From assembly GCF_019343495.1 (NCBI RefSeq), contig NZ_CP072551.1, forward strand, positions 1-64,000: a DNA stretch of 64,000 bases, read 5' to 3'. Position numbers and translations under genes: made by a program. The notes beneath the pieces were generated by a model that made no database searches, was not told the DNA's origin, and saw only the letters and a program-made list of their open reading frames with translations. The DNA comes from Acinetobacter lwoffii. GTDB lineage: Bacteria; Pseudomonadota; Gammaproteobacteria; Pseudomonadales; Moraxellaceae. How positions within the stretch are numbered: position 1 is the stretch's first letter; each line of letters begins with the position of its first letter. Positions 1-9,151 of the stretch are shown piece after piece.

Positions 1-17
1 CTTTGGAGATTCAAGAA

Positions 18-311
18 ATGGCTAAACGTTTTAGTCCCGAATTTAAACAGCAAGCGATTGATTATGCACTTTCAAACTCACACGAGTCTGTAGCTGCAAT
101 CGCCCAGAAATTAGGTGTGGGTTATTCAACATTAGATAAATGGATTCGTGAAACCAATCCGGCAGGTTCAAGCAAACGTCAACTTTCACCAGAACAACAG
201 CGGATCGTGGAATTAGAGAAAGAAGTCAAACAGCTCAAGGAAGCCAATGACATCTTAAAAAAAGCGCATGTGTACTTTCTAACAGATCATGCCAAGAAAA
301 GTACACGGTAA
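18..311 (+). CDS. IS3-family transposase OrfA
   Basis: This is the small helix-turn-helix protein (about 97 aa) that binds the ends of an IS3 element. It starts MAKRFSPEFKQQAIDYAL and has an HTH near residues 20-45, then a leucine-zipper-like stretch (VELEKEVKQLKEANDILKK). ATG at 18 is preferred to the upstream TTG at 3. A run of seven A (257-263) followed by G inside the AAA AAA GCG codons is a classical -1 slippery site. The -1 frame is open from there into OrfB, so the active transposase is probably an OrfAB fusion. Confidence 0.85.
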   Translation: MAKRFSPEFKQQAIDYALSNSHESVAAIAQKLGVGYSTLDKWIRETNPAGSSKRQLSPEQQRIVELEKEVKQLKEANDILKKAHVYFLTDHAKKSTR

Positions 312-325
312 TTCAAGATCTAGAT

Positions 326-1177
326 ATGAATGAAGTCACCGTATCTTCTGCCTGTAAATACCTAGGTGTCAGCACTTCAGGCTATTATGCCTGGCGAAAA
401 CGTCAAGCCAATACGGCACAGAAATATAATGAATTAAAAGCCGTATATTGGCAGCATCATGCACGATTGGGTGCACCTTCATTAGTACATGACATACATG
501 ATTTAGGTTACAACATGAGCGAACGTACTATTGGAAGGATGCTAAAAAAGCTTGGTTTACGTAGCAGGATTGCACGTAAATACAAGCATACGACTGATTC
601 AACCCATCGTTTGCCTACAGCACCCAACTTGTTGGATCGCCAATTTACAGTTACTCAGCCTAATAAAGTCTGGACAACAGACATTACCTATATCCGCACT
701 AAAGAAGGTTGGTTGTATTTATGTGTGATGCTAGATTTATTTAGCCGTCGTATCGTGGGGTGGCAAACCAGCCATCGAATAGACCGCCAGTTGGTGTGTG
801 ATACGTTTAACTATGCAATGGCTCGTCAGGGTTATCCAACTGGTGTTATGGTTCATTCGGACCAAGGCTCACAGTACTGTAGTCGTGATTTTAGAGCGCT
901 GTTACTGAAAAATGATTGTACTCAGAGTATGTCTAGACGTGGAAACTGTTGGGATAATGCAGTGACTGAAAGCTTCTTTCATACATTAAAAGGTCATGTG
1001 GTACATGGCAGTGTGTTTTCGACTCGAAAAGAAGCGAATGCTGTCTTGTTTGACTATATTGAAATTTATTACAATCGAGTCAGAAGACATTCTGCAAACG
1101 GCTGGTTAAGTCCAGAAGCCTTTGAACAGAAATATATTAAAAGTTTAGAGGGGCTGGTTGTCCACGATACTGTCTAG
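326..1177 (+). CDS. IS3-family transposase OrfB (DDE integrase)
   Basis: This is the catalytic half of the IS3 transposase, 283 aa. The DDE/rve core is complete: the first Asp is in WTTDITYIRT, the second in VMVHSDQGSQYCS, and the Glu in NCWDNAVTESFFHTLK. An N-terminal HTH_21-like region (YLGVSTSGYYAWRKR) precedes it. It lies in the -1 frame relative to OrfA and is open upstream to the A7G slippery site, so it is likely translated mainly by frameshifting. No internal stops were seen, so the element looks functional apart from its left end, which is outside the window. Confidence 0.88.
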   Translation: MNEVTVSSACKYLGVSTSGYYAWRKRQANTAQKYNELKAVYWQHHARLGAPSLVHDIHDLGYNMSERTIGRMLKKLGLRSRIARKYKHTTDSTHRLPTAPNLLDRQFTVTQPNKVWTTDITYIRTKEGWLYLCVMLDLFSRRIVGWQTSHRIDRQLVCDTFNYAMARQGYPTGVMVHSDQGSQYCSRDFRALLLKNDCTQSMSRRGNCWDNAVTESFFHTLKGHVVHGSVFSTRKEANAVLFDYIEIYYNRVRRHSANGWLSPEAFEQKYIKSLEGLVVHDTV

Positions 1178-1179
1178 GA

Positions 1180-1944
1180 TCAATGGTCATACCCTTCTCT
1201 TAGGTTAAGTGTAAGAGGATATTCTTGTTCCAAACAAATATCACTAAGAAGCTTAGGCCTTAACTGTTCTTCAAGAAAATCATCAGCTGTTCCCTGATCG
1301 ACTAAAATAGGTAAATGAACTTCAGCGTTTTTGATTAATTCAATCGCATCATAGCTTTTCCATAAAGTTTCGGTTTCACCTAGATAGTGTGTAAAAGCCT
1401 TTTTCCCCCAAGGTACTTGGCTAGGTGCAACAATTGGTGCAAAAGCAGAAATACTTTTATACAGCTCAGGGTTTTTTAAACCAATTACTAATGCACCATG
1501 ACCACCCATGCTATGCCCCATAATACTTTGGACTTGATTGGTCGGAAAATTCAGGTCAATCAGATTTCTGAGCTCCTCCACAATATAATCATACATTTTG
1601 AAATGCTGTGACCAGGGTGCTTGTGTTGCATTCACATAGAATCCTGCGCCTTGGCCTAAATCATAATCTGCATGATCTGGTACATCCTCTCCACGTGGGC
1701 TAGTATCTGGTGCAACAATAATGACTTTATGTTCAGCCGCATACTTTTGTGCTCCGGCTTTAGTAATAAAGTTCTGTTCGTTGCAAGTCAGTCCTGATAA
1801 CCAATATAAAACTGGCAACCGCTCATCTTTGTCATGAGGTGGCAGATATATTGAGAATTTCATTGAACAGTTTAATGCTATTGACTGATGGCGATACACT
1901 TGTTGCGATCCACCAAAAGAAGCATGTTTCTCAATTATTTCCAT
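1180..1944 (-). CDS. fghA: S-formylglutathione hydrolase, C-terminus cut by IS3
   Basis: This esterase-D-family serine hydrolase converts S-formylglutathione to formate and glutathione, the last step of glutathione-dependent formaldehyde oxidation. ATG at 1944 has an AGGTAA ribosome site. The nucleophile Ser is in GHSMGGHGA (near residue 145), an Asp is in LVDQGTADD, and the final residue is the His of REGYDH, the catalytic His position of the family. The gene then meets the IS3 end, whose terminal TGA serves as the stop. About 25 C-terminal residues usual for the family (about 280 aa) are missing. All three catalytic residues remain, but stability is doubtful. Confidence 0.85.
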   Translation of the reverse strand: MEIIEKHASFGGSQQVYRHQSIALNCSMKFSIYLPPHDKDERLPVLYWLSGLTCNEQNFITKAGAQKYAAEHKVIIVAPDTSPRGEDVPDHADYDLGQGAGFYVNATQAPWSQHFKMYDYIVEELRNLIDLNFPTNQVQSIMGHSMGGHGALVIGLKNPELYKSISAFAPIVAPSQVPWGKKAFTHYLGETETLWKSYDAIELIKNAEVHLPILVDQGTADDFLEEQLRPKLLSDICLEQEYPLTLNLREGYDH

Positions 1945-2116
1945 AATCAATTACCTATGTTGAGCAAGACTTCATGAGAAATCAAGTAAACAAAGAGTCT
2001 GACATTCTCCACAGAGAATAGTGATAAAGAATTAAAATGTAGGCAGGTTTATTGAACCTATACACGATGCCTACACAGATAGATCTGTTTTACAGATAAT
2101 GTACCGTTTTAGAGGA

Positions 2117-2152
2117 TTCCATGCATGTCAATCATGATTCACATGCATGGAA
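2117..2152. repeat. 12-bp inverted repeat between adhC and fghA
   Basis: TTCCATGCATGT and ACATGCATGGAA are perfect complements separated by 12 bases. They lie in the 228-bp gap between adhC and fghA. There is no T-tract on the minus-strand 3' side, so this may be an RNA-processing or attenuation hairpin rather than a full terminator. Confidence 0.45.
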
Positions 2153-2172
2153 AAGCATAAGGTCTGACGCAA

Positions 2173-3306
<1,134 letters not shown>

Positions 3307-3582
3307 CTATTTTAAATATGATTTTAGAATCTTGGCGATTTCAGCCAATTCTTCTTTTCGTTGTTGTTCTGTGGTTTCACCTGATACTAAAGTGTCCTTT
3401 AAATGAACCTCCAACATTTCATTCATCAAACCATTAATAGCACCACGCACAGAGCATATTTGTTGCAGAATTGCACCACATTCCACATTGTCTTCTAACG
3501 CTTTTTCAATCGCTTGCGTCTGACCTTTGATCTTTCTGACGCGTAGAAGAATCTTTTTTTTGTCTTCAACCTGATTAGGCAT
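3307..3582 (-). CDS. frmR: Formaldehyde-sensing repressor FrmR (CsoR/RcnR family)
   Basis: This 91-aa all-helical repressor of the DUF156/CsoR-RcnR family has the residues known to sense formaldehyde in enterobacterial FrmR: Pro2 (MPNQ) and Cys35 (NVECGAIL). His60 (LEVHLKD) sits at the usual metal-site position. It is first in the frmR-frmA-fghA operon, with a RcnR/FrmR-type operator just upstream. It probably autorepresses the operon until formaldehyde cross-links Pro2 to Cys35. The family can also respond to metals, but the gene order makes formaldehyde the likely signal. Confidence 0.92.
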   Translation of the reverse strand: MPNQVEDKKKILLRVRKIKGQTQAIEKALEDNVECGAILQQICSVRGAINGLMNEMLEVHLKDTLVSGETTEQQRKEELAEIAKILKSYLK

Positions 3583-3611
3583 CAGACCTCCTTATTAGCT
3601 AGCATTAATAC

Positions 3612-3630
3612 TATACTACCCCATAGTATA
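3612..3630 (-). promoter_or_regulatory. Putative FrmR operator
   Basis: TATACTACCCCATAGTATA lies about 30 bp upstream of frmR. Read on the minus strand it is a GGGG tract flanked by AT-rich inverted arms (TATACTAT-GGGG-TAGTATA), the architecture of CsoR/RcnR/FrmR sites. Assignment is by pattern and position. Confidence 0.7.
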
Positions 3631-3743
3631 AAAAAAGCAATATTTTTTATAAATCGAAAATCAAAAAGCTCTTTAGCGAAAATTTTCTATTCCTGTTTTT
3701 AGTTTTTTTTAAATTAACATCATAGAGCTTATGCGAAAGTCAC

Positions 3744-3778
3744 AAAAAAATGGGACTTTTAGCTCCCATTTTTTATTT
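3744..3778. terminator. Bidirectional terminator-like hairpin
   Basis: An A-run, ATGGGA, an 8-base loop, TCCCAT and a T-run form a symmetrical rho-independent hairpin. The same motif recurs after the two toxin-antitoxin pairs at 24209 and 28077. Its upstream gene here is not obvious, so it may be left from a rearrangement. Confidence 0.6.
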
Positions 3779-4050
3779 TGTCTCATGTTCTTTGTAATGC
3801 TGTGACCTTTTAGAATTATGTTTTAAATTTTAGCCACCTTGTAGATATTTTGAACGTTTCAAGCCTTGAAAATACTACCGAAAGTTTAGATTAAACTGCC
3901 TTTACAGACTCTAATAGAATATTTTTAGTGAGCGGATGATATTTATTATTCATTATTAAGGAATTATTAAATCCTATAAATATCATTTATTGGATTAATT
4001 TACTTTGGTACTGTGCACATCATCCCCCAGTTAAAAAATAAGGAACAATT

Positions 4051-5046
4051 ATGAATAAGATGATGAATGCTCTTATCTTAGAAAATTTTGGTGATCATGA
4101 ATTTAAACGTGTAGAACTGCCTATACCTCAACCAGAGGCTGGGCAAGTTCTAGTACGTATTCATGCTAGTGGTGTAAACCCTATTGATTATAAAATTCGT
4201 CTTGGTGAAGCACCATATGCTATGCCAGAGCTTCCTGCCGTGTTGGGAACAGATATGGCTGGGGTTGTCACTGCTGTTGGTGAAGGTGTCACCCACTTCA
4301 ACGTTGGAGATGAAGTTTACGGTCTGATTGGTGGCGTTCGTGGTCTTCAAGGATCTTTAGCAGAATATGTTGTAGCAGATGCCGATCTGATCGCATTAAA
4401 GCCACGCAATATCTCTATGCGTGAGGCAGCAGTACTACCATTGACGTTCCTCACCGCTTGGGAAGGTTTAGTGGATAATGCGAAGGTCCAACCAGGGCAA
4501 ACTGTACTGGTTCAGGGTGGTGCTGGTGGCGTTGGTTATATGGTTGTTCAGCTTGCAAAAGCACTTGATGCAAATGTTTGGGCGACTGGTCGTACAGCTG
4601 ATCAATCACTGATTTCAGAACTCGGTGCAACACCTCTCGATTACACAACAGCATCTTCCGATGACATTATTGCTGCAAGCCCTGAGGGTCAAGGTTTTAA
4701 CATTGTTTACGACACTGTGGGTGGTCCAGTACTCGAAGCTTCACTTTCCATGACAACTCACTATGGCCACATTACCAGCTGTGCTGCATTTGGTAATCAT
4801 AATTTAGCGAGTTCATCTCTACGGTGTGCCACAGTGTCTGGCGTATTCGTCCTAATGCCGATGTTAACAGGCAATCGCCGTGCTCATCATGGTGATATCC
4901 TTAAGATCGCGACTCGTCTTGTTGAGGAAGGTAAACTGCGTCCTATTGTTGATCCTCGTCATTTTACTCTAGACCAAGCGATTGAGGCTCATGATGCTGT
5001 TCAAGATCGCTCTGCCAATATTAAGGTCGTGATTGATGTCATTTAA
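4051..5046 (+). CDS. Zinc-independent quinone oxidoreductase-like MDR protein
   Basis: This NADPH:quinone oxidoreductase/zeta-crystallin-type medium-chain reductase has 331 aa. It has the GroES-like N-terminal fold (HASGVNPIDYKIR, LGTDMAGVV) and a Rossmann nucleotide site near residue 150 (VLVQGGAGGVGYMVVQLAK). The zinc-binding Cys cluster of true alcohol dehydrogenases is absent. The ribosome site AAGGAAC precedes the ATG. The next gene starts 14 bp before its stop in another frame, so the two are translationally coupled. Substrate is unknown; reduction of quinones or reactive enones is typical of the family. Confidence 0.85.
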   Translation: MNKMMNALILENFGDHEFKRVELPIPQPEAGQVLVRIHASGVNPIDYKIRLGEAPYAMPELPAVLGTDMAGVVTAVGEGVTHFNVGDEVYGLIGGVRGLQGSLAEYVVADADLIALKPRNISMREAAVLPLTFLTAWEGLVDNAKVQPGQTVLVQGGAGGVGYMVVQLAKALDANVWATGRTADQSLISELGATPLDYTTASSDDIIAASPEGQGFNIVYDTVGGPVLEASLSMTTHYGHITSCAAFGNHNLASSSLRCATVSGVFVLMPMLTGNRRAHHGDILKIATRLVEEGKLRPIVDPRHFTLDQAIEAHDAVQDRSANIKVVIDVI

Positions 5047-5836
5047 CGCACTTCAGGCCAAGACTTGGCGCTTCAATAGTATTGGAGATACAGATGTTCT
5101 GACATTAGAAACACTTCCTGTTGCTTTACCAGCAGCAGGAGAAGTTCTAATCCAGATGAAAACGATCGGACTCAACCGGGCTGATGTAATGTTTCGGCGT
5201 GGTAATTATATTCAAAAGGCAGTATTCCCTTCTCGTCTCGGATATGAAGGAGCAGGCATAGTTCTTGCGATAGGTGAAGGTGTACGCCAATTTTCTCCAG
5301 GAGATGCAGTATCGATTCTTCCGACTGACAATCTAGCCAAATATGGGACATATGCGGACAAGCTCCTGATTCCAGAAACTTTTTTAGTTCACAAACCCGA
5401 TAGTTTAAGCTGGGAAGAAGCTTCTTCAATCTGGATGCAGTATTTGACGGCTTGGGGTGGTGTAATCCATGCTGGTGGAGTTTCGAAAGGAAAAACGATC
5501 TTGATCACAGCAGCTTCAAGTAGCGTAGGACTAGCTGCGATACAGATAGCTGAAGCAGCGGGAGCTAAGGTCATTGCAAGTACACAGACGATAGAGAAAA
5601 AGCAACGTTTACTGGATCTCGGTGTTAAAAATGTTATAGCCACTGAAGATGAACCAGATTTGTATGAGGCGCTTGTATTACGTTTAGGTGGAGAACATCT
5701 TGATGTCGCCTTCGATGCTGTAGGAGGGCCTCATATTGAACAGATTGCAAAAGCGATGTCTGTGGGAGGAACTATGGTTATGCATGGTGCACTTAGCCCG
5801 GAGATCACACCATTTCCCCTTAAAGTTGCATTATGA
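5033..5836 (+). CDS. Second MDR quinone oxidoreductase, C-terminus truncated by IS3
   Basis: This paralogous zinc-independent MDR protein has the expected N-terminal fold (TIGLNRADVMFRRGNY, LGYEGAGIV) and cofactor site (ILITAASSSVGLAAIQIAE). It ends at residue 267 where the family usually runs to about 325. The TGA stop at 5834-5836 is the first three bases of the IS3 element, so roughly 60 residues are lost. No continuation is visible beyond the right end of the IS, so the 3' part was deleted rather than merely interrupted. It overlaps the preceding gene. Confidence 0.82.
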   Translation: MMSFNALQAKTWRFNSIGDTDVLTLETLPVALPAAGEVLIQMKTIGLNRADVMFRRGNYIQKAVFPSRLGYEGAGIVLAIGEGVRQFSPGDAVSILPTDNLAKYGTYADKLLIPETFLVHKPDSLSWEEASSIWMQYLTAWGGVIHAGGVSKGKTILITAASSSVGLAAIQIAEAAGAKVIASTQTIEKKQRLLDLGVKNVIATEDEPDLYEALVLRLGGEHLDVAFDAVGGPHIEQIAKAMSVGGTMVMHGALSPEITPFPLKVAL

Positions 5837-5872
5837 ACCGTACCGGGTTTGTCGGAGACTTTTTTATTTAAG

Positions 5873-6775
5873 TTAGGCCACCTGACCTAACGGGTTAATC
5901 TTATCATAGTACATTGCTTCAAACTCAAAAGGCGACTTGTAACCCAATGCACTGTGTACACGCTCTTTATTGAACCAATCTACCCAGTTGAGTGTCGCAA
6001 GTTGTACATCCGCTAAACCTTGCCAATCTGCTTTTAAATATTCAATCACCTCTGTTTTGTATAAGCCATTCACTGTTTCAGCCAAAGCATTATCGTATGA
6101 ATCACCAGTTGTACCGACTGACGCTCGTAAATTTGCTGCTTCTAGACGATTGGTATAGCGAATGGAAAGATATTGCACACCTCTATCGGAATGATGAATT
6201 ACATTCTTTGGCATACCTCGATCATGCAAAGCTTGTTCTAATGCATCAAGCACCATATCTGTATTCATACGTGTTGATACTTTCCATCCAACAATTGCTC
6301 GTGAAAACACATCAATAATAAATGCGGTATAGACCCAACCTGACTTGGTTTGAATATACGTAAAGTCACTGACCCACAGCTGATCTGGATGATCAGCACT
6401 AAAATTACGTTTCACTAAATCATTCGCTCGTTTTTGATCATCTCGGCTACGGGTGGTTTGTTTGTTCTTACCTCGCCAAACACCTTGTATACCTAGCTTT
6501 TTCATTAATCGAGCAACAGTACAGCGTGCAATAATATAGCCTTCACGTTTCAGTTTTTGCCAGACTTTACGTACACCATACCGACCTGAACTTTCCTTCC
6601 AAATTCGTTTAATCTCCTCAGCATGATGCAAGTCATGTAAATCTCGCTTTGCTCGATGTTCTGGATTTTCGCAGAGATCTAGAGTCCGGTAATAGGTTGA
6701 AGCTGCGATCGGTAAAATCCTACAAATCGCATCAACACCATATAAGTCTTTATTGTTATGGATGAAATCCACCAT
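5873..6775 (-). CDS. IS3-family transposase OrfB
   Basis: This is a 300-aa DDE integrase of the IS3 family with the HTH_21 region (AICRILPIAASTYYRTLDL). The catalytic residues are visible: Asp in WVSDFTYIQTKSGW, Asp in IHHSDRGVQYLS, and Glu in SYDNALAETVNGLYK. Its start overlaps the OrfA stop. The alternative name OrfAB applies if it is made by frameshift on the run of T in the GCTTTTTTCGCC segment. Confidence 0.9.
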   Translation of the reverse strand: MVDFIHNNKDLYGVDAICRILPIAASTYYRTLDLCENPEHRAKRDLHDLHHAEEIKRIWKESSGRYGVRKVWQKLKREGYIIARCTVARLMKKLGIQGVWRGKNKQTTRSRDDQKRANDLVKRNFSADHPDQLWVSDFTYIQTKSGWVYTAFIIDVFSRAIVGWKVSTRMNTDMVLDALEQALHDRGMPKNVIHHSDRGVQYLSIRYTNRLEAANLRASVGTTGDSYDNALAETVNGLYKTEVIEYLKADWQGLADVQLATLNWVDWFNKERVHSALGYKSPFEFEAMYYDKINPLGQVA

Positions 6776-7092
6776 TATTTGTGTGGGCGGTCGAGCTCCG
6801 CCTGGGCGAAAAAAGCGGCTGCTTTACGTAGAATTTCATTCGCACGTTGCAGTTCTTTATTTTCGCGTTCCAGTTGTTTGATACGTTCTTGGTCTGAAAG
6901 CTGCTGTACTTTAATAGGATTTTGCTGATCTAAATGCTTTTGATGCCAGGCACGAAGTGTTTCAGGAGTACAACCAATCTTAGGCGCAATTGCTGTGATT
7001 GCAGCCCAAGTAGAAGGATAATCTTTTTCAGATTCAATCAATAATTGAACCGCTCTTTCTCTGATTTCAGGGGTATATTTTAATTTTGTCAT
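6775..7092 (-). CDS. IS3-family transposase OrfA
   Basis: This is a 105-aa HTH_Tnp_1 protein with MTKLKYTPEIRERAVQLL at the start, the DNA-binding helix pair near residues 30-55 (IGCTPETLRAWHQKH) and a C-terminal zipper (IKQLERENKELQRANEILR). It partners the OrfB immediately downstream. A degraded copy of a related OrfA start (KPKYTPEIR) exists near 58045. Confidence 0.88.
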   Translation of the reverse strand: MTKLKYTPEIRERAVQLLIESEKDYPSTWAAITAIAPKIGCTPETLRAWHQKHLDQQNPIKVQQLSDQERIKQLERENKELQRANEILRKAAAFFAQAELDRPHK

Positions 7093-7154
7093 CGGGATAG
7101 TCTCTCAGAATATTGACTCTCCGACAAACCCGGTACGGTTCATAATTTTCAAGC

Positions 7155-7346
7155 TTAATCTATACAGGTATATTTTGTTGAATTACGTTTTTTTATTAAG
7201 ATATTTAAGGGAAAATTCTTACGGAAAAAATGTTTTTTATCACTGAACCATATACAAGTAGCTAAATTATCGTGCAATTTTTCAACCATCATTGGATGAC
7301 TACCGTAAACTAGGTAAACAATATCACCAATATAGATATTATTCAT
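7155..7346 (-). CDS. YodC-like DUF2158 small protein
   Basis: This 63-aa protein resembles the DUF2158/YodC family. It has the pattern GDIVYLVYGSHPMMVE, then a CIWF motif, then a NFPLNIL segment, matching the family outline of a gate sequence (GD-V-L-GG-MTV), CxWF and a final F-P-L. The function of the family is unknown. It sits directly after the IS3 right end and reads toward it, so the 3' context may have been altered. Its ATG has an AAAGATG-type ribosome site. Confidence 0.6.
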   Translation of the reverse strand: MNNIYIGDIVYLVYGSHPMMVEKLHDNLATCIWFSDKKHFFRKNFPLNILIKKRNSTKYTCID

Positions 7347-7440
7347 CTTTAGTCAGCCAAGCATAAGATCAAAATTCTGAAACTTCTGATAAATAAATTA
7401 ATGCCATCAATTGAGAACTTTTTTTAAGCTGAGAAAGCAT

Positions 7441-7560
7441 TTATAAAGTCCAATTAAGTCCTTGTCCCATTTCATAAATAATGAGTATTAATGCAATTAC
7501 CATTAGTGAAATGACAATGGCTTCGACCTTAGTGAGAATCTTAAATTCTCCACCTTTCAT
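7441..7560 (-). CDS. Small single-pass membrane protein, 39 aa
   Basis: This short frame begins MKGGEFKILTKVEAIVISL and contains one long hydrophobic helix (about residues 13-29), then a short polar tail ending GLNWTL. The ribosome site is weak. No family is recognised. The clean positive-inside N-terminus followed by a helix makes a real small membrane protein plausible. Confidence 0.4.
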   Translation of the reverse strand: MKGGEFKILTKVEAIVISLMVIALILIIYEMGQGLNWTL

Positions 7561-7667
7561 CTTTTATATAATAAACAAAGTGAACAATAAATAACAATAA
7601 TGTTACAAAAAAATTACTGGATGTTACAAAAATAAGGCTGGTAAAGAAAAATCTCTCAAAGGAGGTG

Positions 7668-7898
7668 CTAATTCTTTTCAAACTTAACCTTATGTACTAG
7701 GCGATTTCCTGTATAAGACTCATGACCTACTGCGATCATATCAACACCACCTTCTTCTTCTAAACTTAATAAGAAAGTATGGAAACCCCGCATGTCATTT
7801 AACTCAATATTATTGCTGATCCATTTCATCGTACCTGGTTCCATATTGTTTATGTCTTCTTGGATTTTATTGTAGGGGGGATTACCGCAGTTGACCAT
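7668..7898 (-). CDS. Hypothetical protein, 76 aa
   Basis: This is a soluble acidic small protein with no recognised family (MVNCGNPPYNKIQEDIN at the start). An AAGAG ribosome site lies 8 bp before the ATG. It stands alone between other short orphan genes in a region of IS debris, so it could be a fragment of a longer gene. Confidence 0.45.
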   Translation of the reverse strand: MVNCGNPPYNKIQEDINNMEPGTMKWISNNIELNDMRGFHTFLLSLEEEGGVDMIAVGHESYTGNRLVHKVKFEKN

Positions 7899-8144
7899 TT
7901 GCTATGCTCTTTTTATAATTTGCCATTAAATTATCTTCGCTATAAAAGATTTTTAAGAAAATCGGTCTGTATTTGGCCAATTAACGCTACAAAAAAAACT
8001 CATCCGATAAGTATTCTTACCTAAACCCAAGGTTCTATAACTTGGATCCTGAATATCTTACATACGCAGACATAGCTCATACATCGGAATTTAAACTTAG
8101 CCTCTACACTGAAATTAAGTTTTAGAAACATAGAGGAAATTCAG

Positions 8145-8318
8145 ATGGAAAAGTATTCAAAGATTCTAATCCTGAGCTTATTTGGATTTACTGGAACAGT
8201 AGCTATTGCAGATGAATCCATTCCAATAGAAGCAACTGCCGCCGCCGAAGCACAACAGGTTGCTTTAGATTATGGAAATGAGAAAGACAAAAAATCTGAA
8301 TCATCTGAAAGCCCTTAA
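8145..8318 (+). CDS. Small exported protein, 57 aa
   Basis: A strong AGAGGAAA ribosome site precedes an ATG, followed by a signal peptide (MEKYSKILILSLFGF then a TVAIA-type cleavage context). The mature part is about 35 aa, polar and Ala/Glu/Ser-rich, ending ESSESP. A rho-independent terminator follows within 10 bp, so this is a complete one-gene transcription unit. There is no lipobox Cys. The family was not recognised; a small periplasmic stress protein is one possibility. Confidence 0.6.
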   Translation: MEKYSKILILSLFGFTGTVAIADESIPIEATAAAEAQQVALDYGNEKDKKSESSESP

Positions 8319-8325
8319 TTAAAGG

Positions 8326-8359
8326 AATGCCGGTCAGTTAAGAAATTGACTGGCATTTT
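8326..8359 (+). terminator. Rho-independent terminator of the small exported protein gene
   Basis: AATGCC-G-GTCA pairs with TGAC-T-GGCATT around a 10-base loop and is followed by a short T-run. Confidence 0.65.
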
Positions 8360-8412
8360 CTTGGGTATTTCTGTGGTGTCCCTTTCATAACTCGTGGGCA
8401 ACTCCTCACTCC

Positions 8413-8860
8413 CTCTCAGGCAAAACATATCTCTTAGATTTTTCCAGTAAACTTTCTAAATGTTTAGGTAAATTACCTGCGGAGTCTAAAGAGTCGAATC
8501 TTAATATATTCAGAATGCCAATAGATGCAATATGAAAGCTGGTTCTCAAAGGACTGACTTTTGCACGTTGAGCCATATGTTTCATTGTCTTCTTAGAATA
8601 TTATAGGCAATACCCCCCATAATTCTTGATAAACTAAATCAGGTTGCTTGCTCCTCAAATGCTTGCCCTCCTGTAAATCACTTTTGATTTCTCGGTAACA
8701 CATTTTTATTTCCCAGCGCTGAGCATAAAGCTTCGCCAAGCCTATCAGTGGATATGTCTTTGGGTCCATTAATAAAGTGATATAACGTCTAATTTTCCCT
8801 GCCTGCTTAACCTCAATCAAACGCGCTTCCCAATACCCTGTTGCCATTAGAGGCCAAAAG
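8413..8860 (-). pseudogene. IS4-family transposase 3' remnant, frameshifted
   Basis: Only the C-terminal part survives. An 84-aa stretch carries the IS4 YREK-type region (LAKLYAQRWEIKMCYREIKS), followed by LVYQELWGVL. The frame then shifts, and the next frame continues AYNILRRQMKHMAQRAKVS to a natural-looking end (KSKRYVLPERE). No N-terminal half or intact ends were found. Confidence 0.75.
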
Positions 8861-8872
8861 CCGCTGTAAACT

Positions 8873-9060
8873 GGATCCTGAACTAAAAATCTATAATCAG
8901 GAAATCAATAAAGAAGAATAGAAATTAAGTATGGATTGGCAGTCTAAAAACTTTCAAAATGCTTTCAGAACGTTATCGCAATAGAGCTAAACGCCCCCCT
9001 TTTGAGATTCAATCTAGTTGCTGGAATTTATAATTTGCAACTGAGTAAGAATGATTTATG
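8873..9060 (+). pseudogene. IS5-like transposase 3' remnant
   Basis: This is a decayed C-terminal end of a DDE transposase. It aligns by eye with the remnant at 53446-53651: both carry the NQEINK segment, then the YRN segment, the FNL.GIYN motif and an LSK ending. It has several stops and frameshifts. Confidence 0.6.
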
Positions 9061-9151
9061 AAGGCGGTCTAATGCTAATCTAAGAAAATAAAAAAAATCC
9101 TAAAACCATTTAACTTCTTAGGATTTGAATGGGCAGGATATAAATATAAGC

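Larger units (their letters stand above)
1..1182 (+). mobile_element. IS3-family insertion sequence, left end outside window
   Basis: Two overlapping transposase frames form a standard IS3 layout. The right end is taken at 1181-1182 because the element ends in CA and the following bases resume the fghA reading frame. The left terminus lies before base 1. The insertion removes the last codons of the formylglutathione hydrolase gene on the other strand. Confidence 0.85.
3583..4050. other. Divergent intergenic region between frmR and the oxidoreductase pair
   Basis: This 468-bp region contains the FrmR operator next to frmR and the hairpin at 3744-3778. The remaining 270 bp is AT-rich and must hold the promoter for the rightward oxidoreductase pair. 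No further gene was found. Confidence 0.6.
5834..7142 (-). mobile_element. Complete IS3-family element (1309 bp)
   Basis: The ends are near-perfect inverted repeats: TGAACCGTACCGGGTTTGTC on the left, and the complementary sequence ending GGTACGGTTCA on the right. The bases next to the two ends do not form a matching target duplication (left ATTA, right TAAT), which suggests a deletion or recombination after insertion. A relic of a relative with the same end occurs at 57957. Confidence 0.9.
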
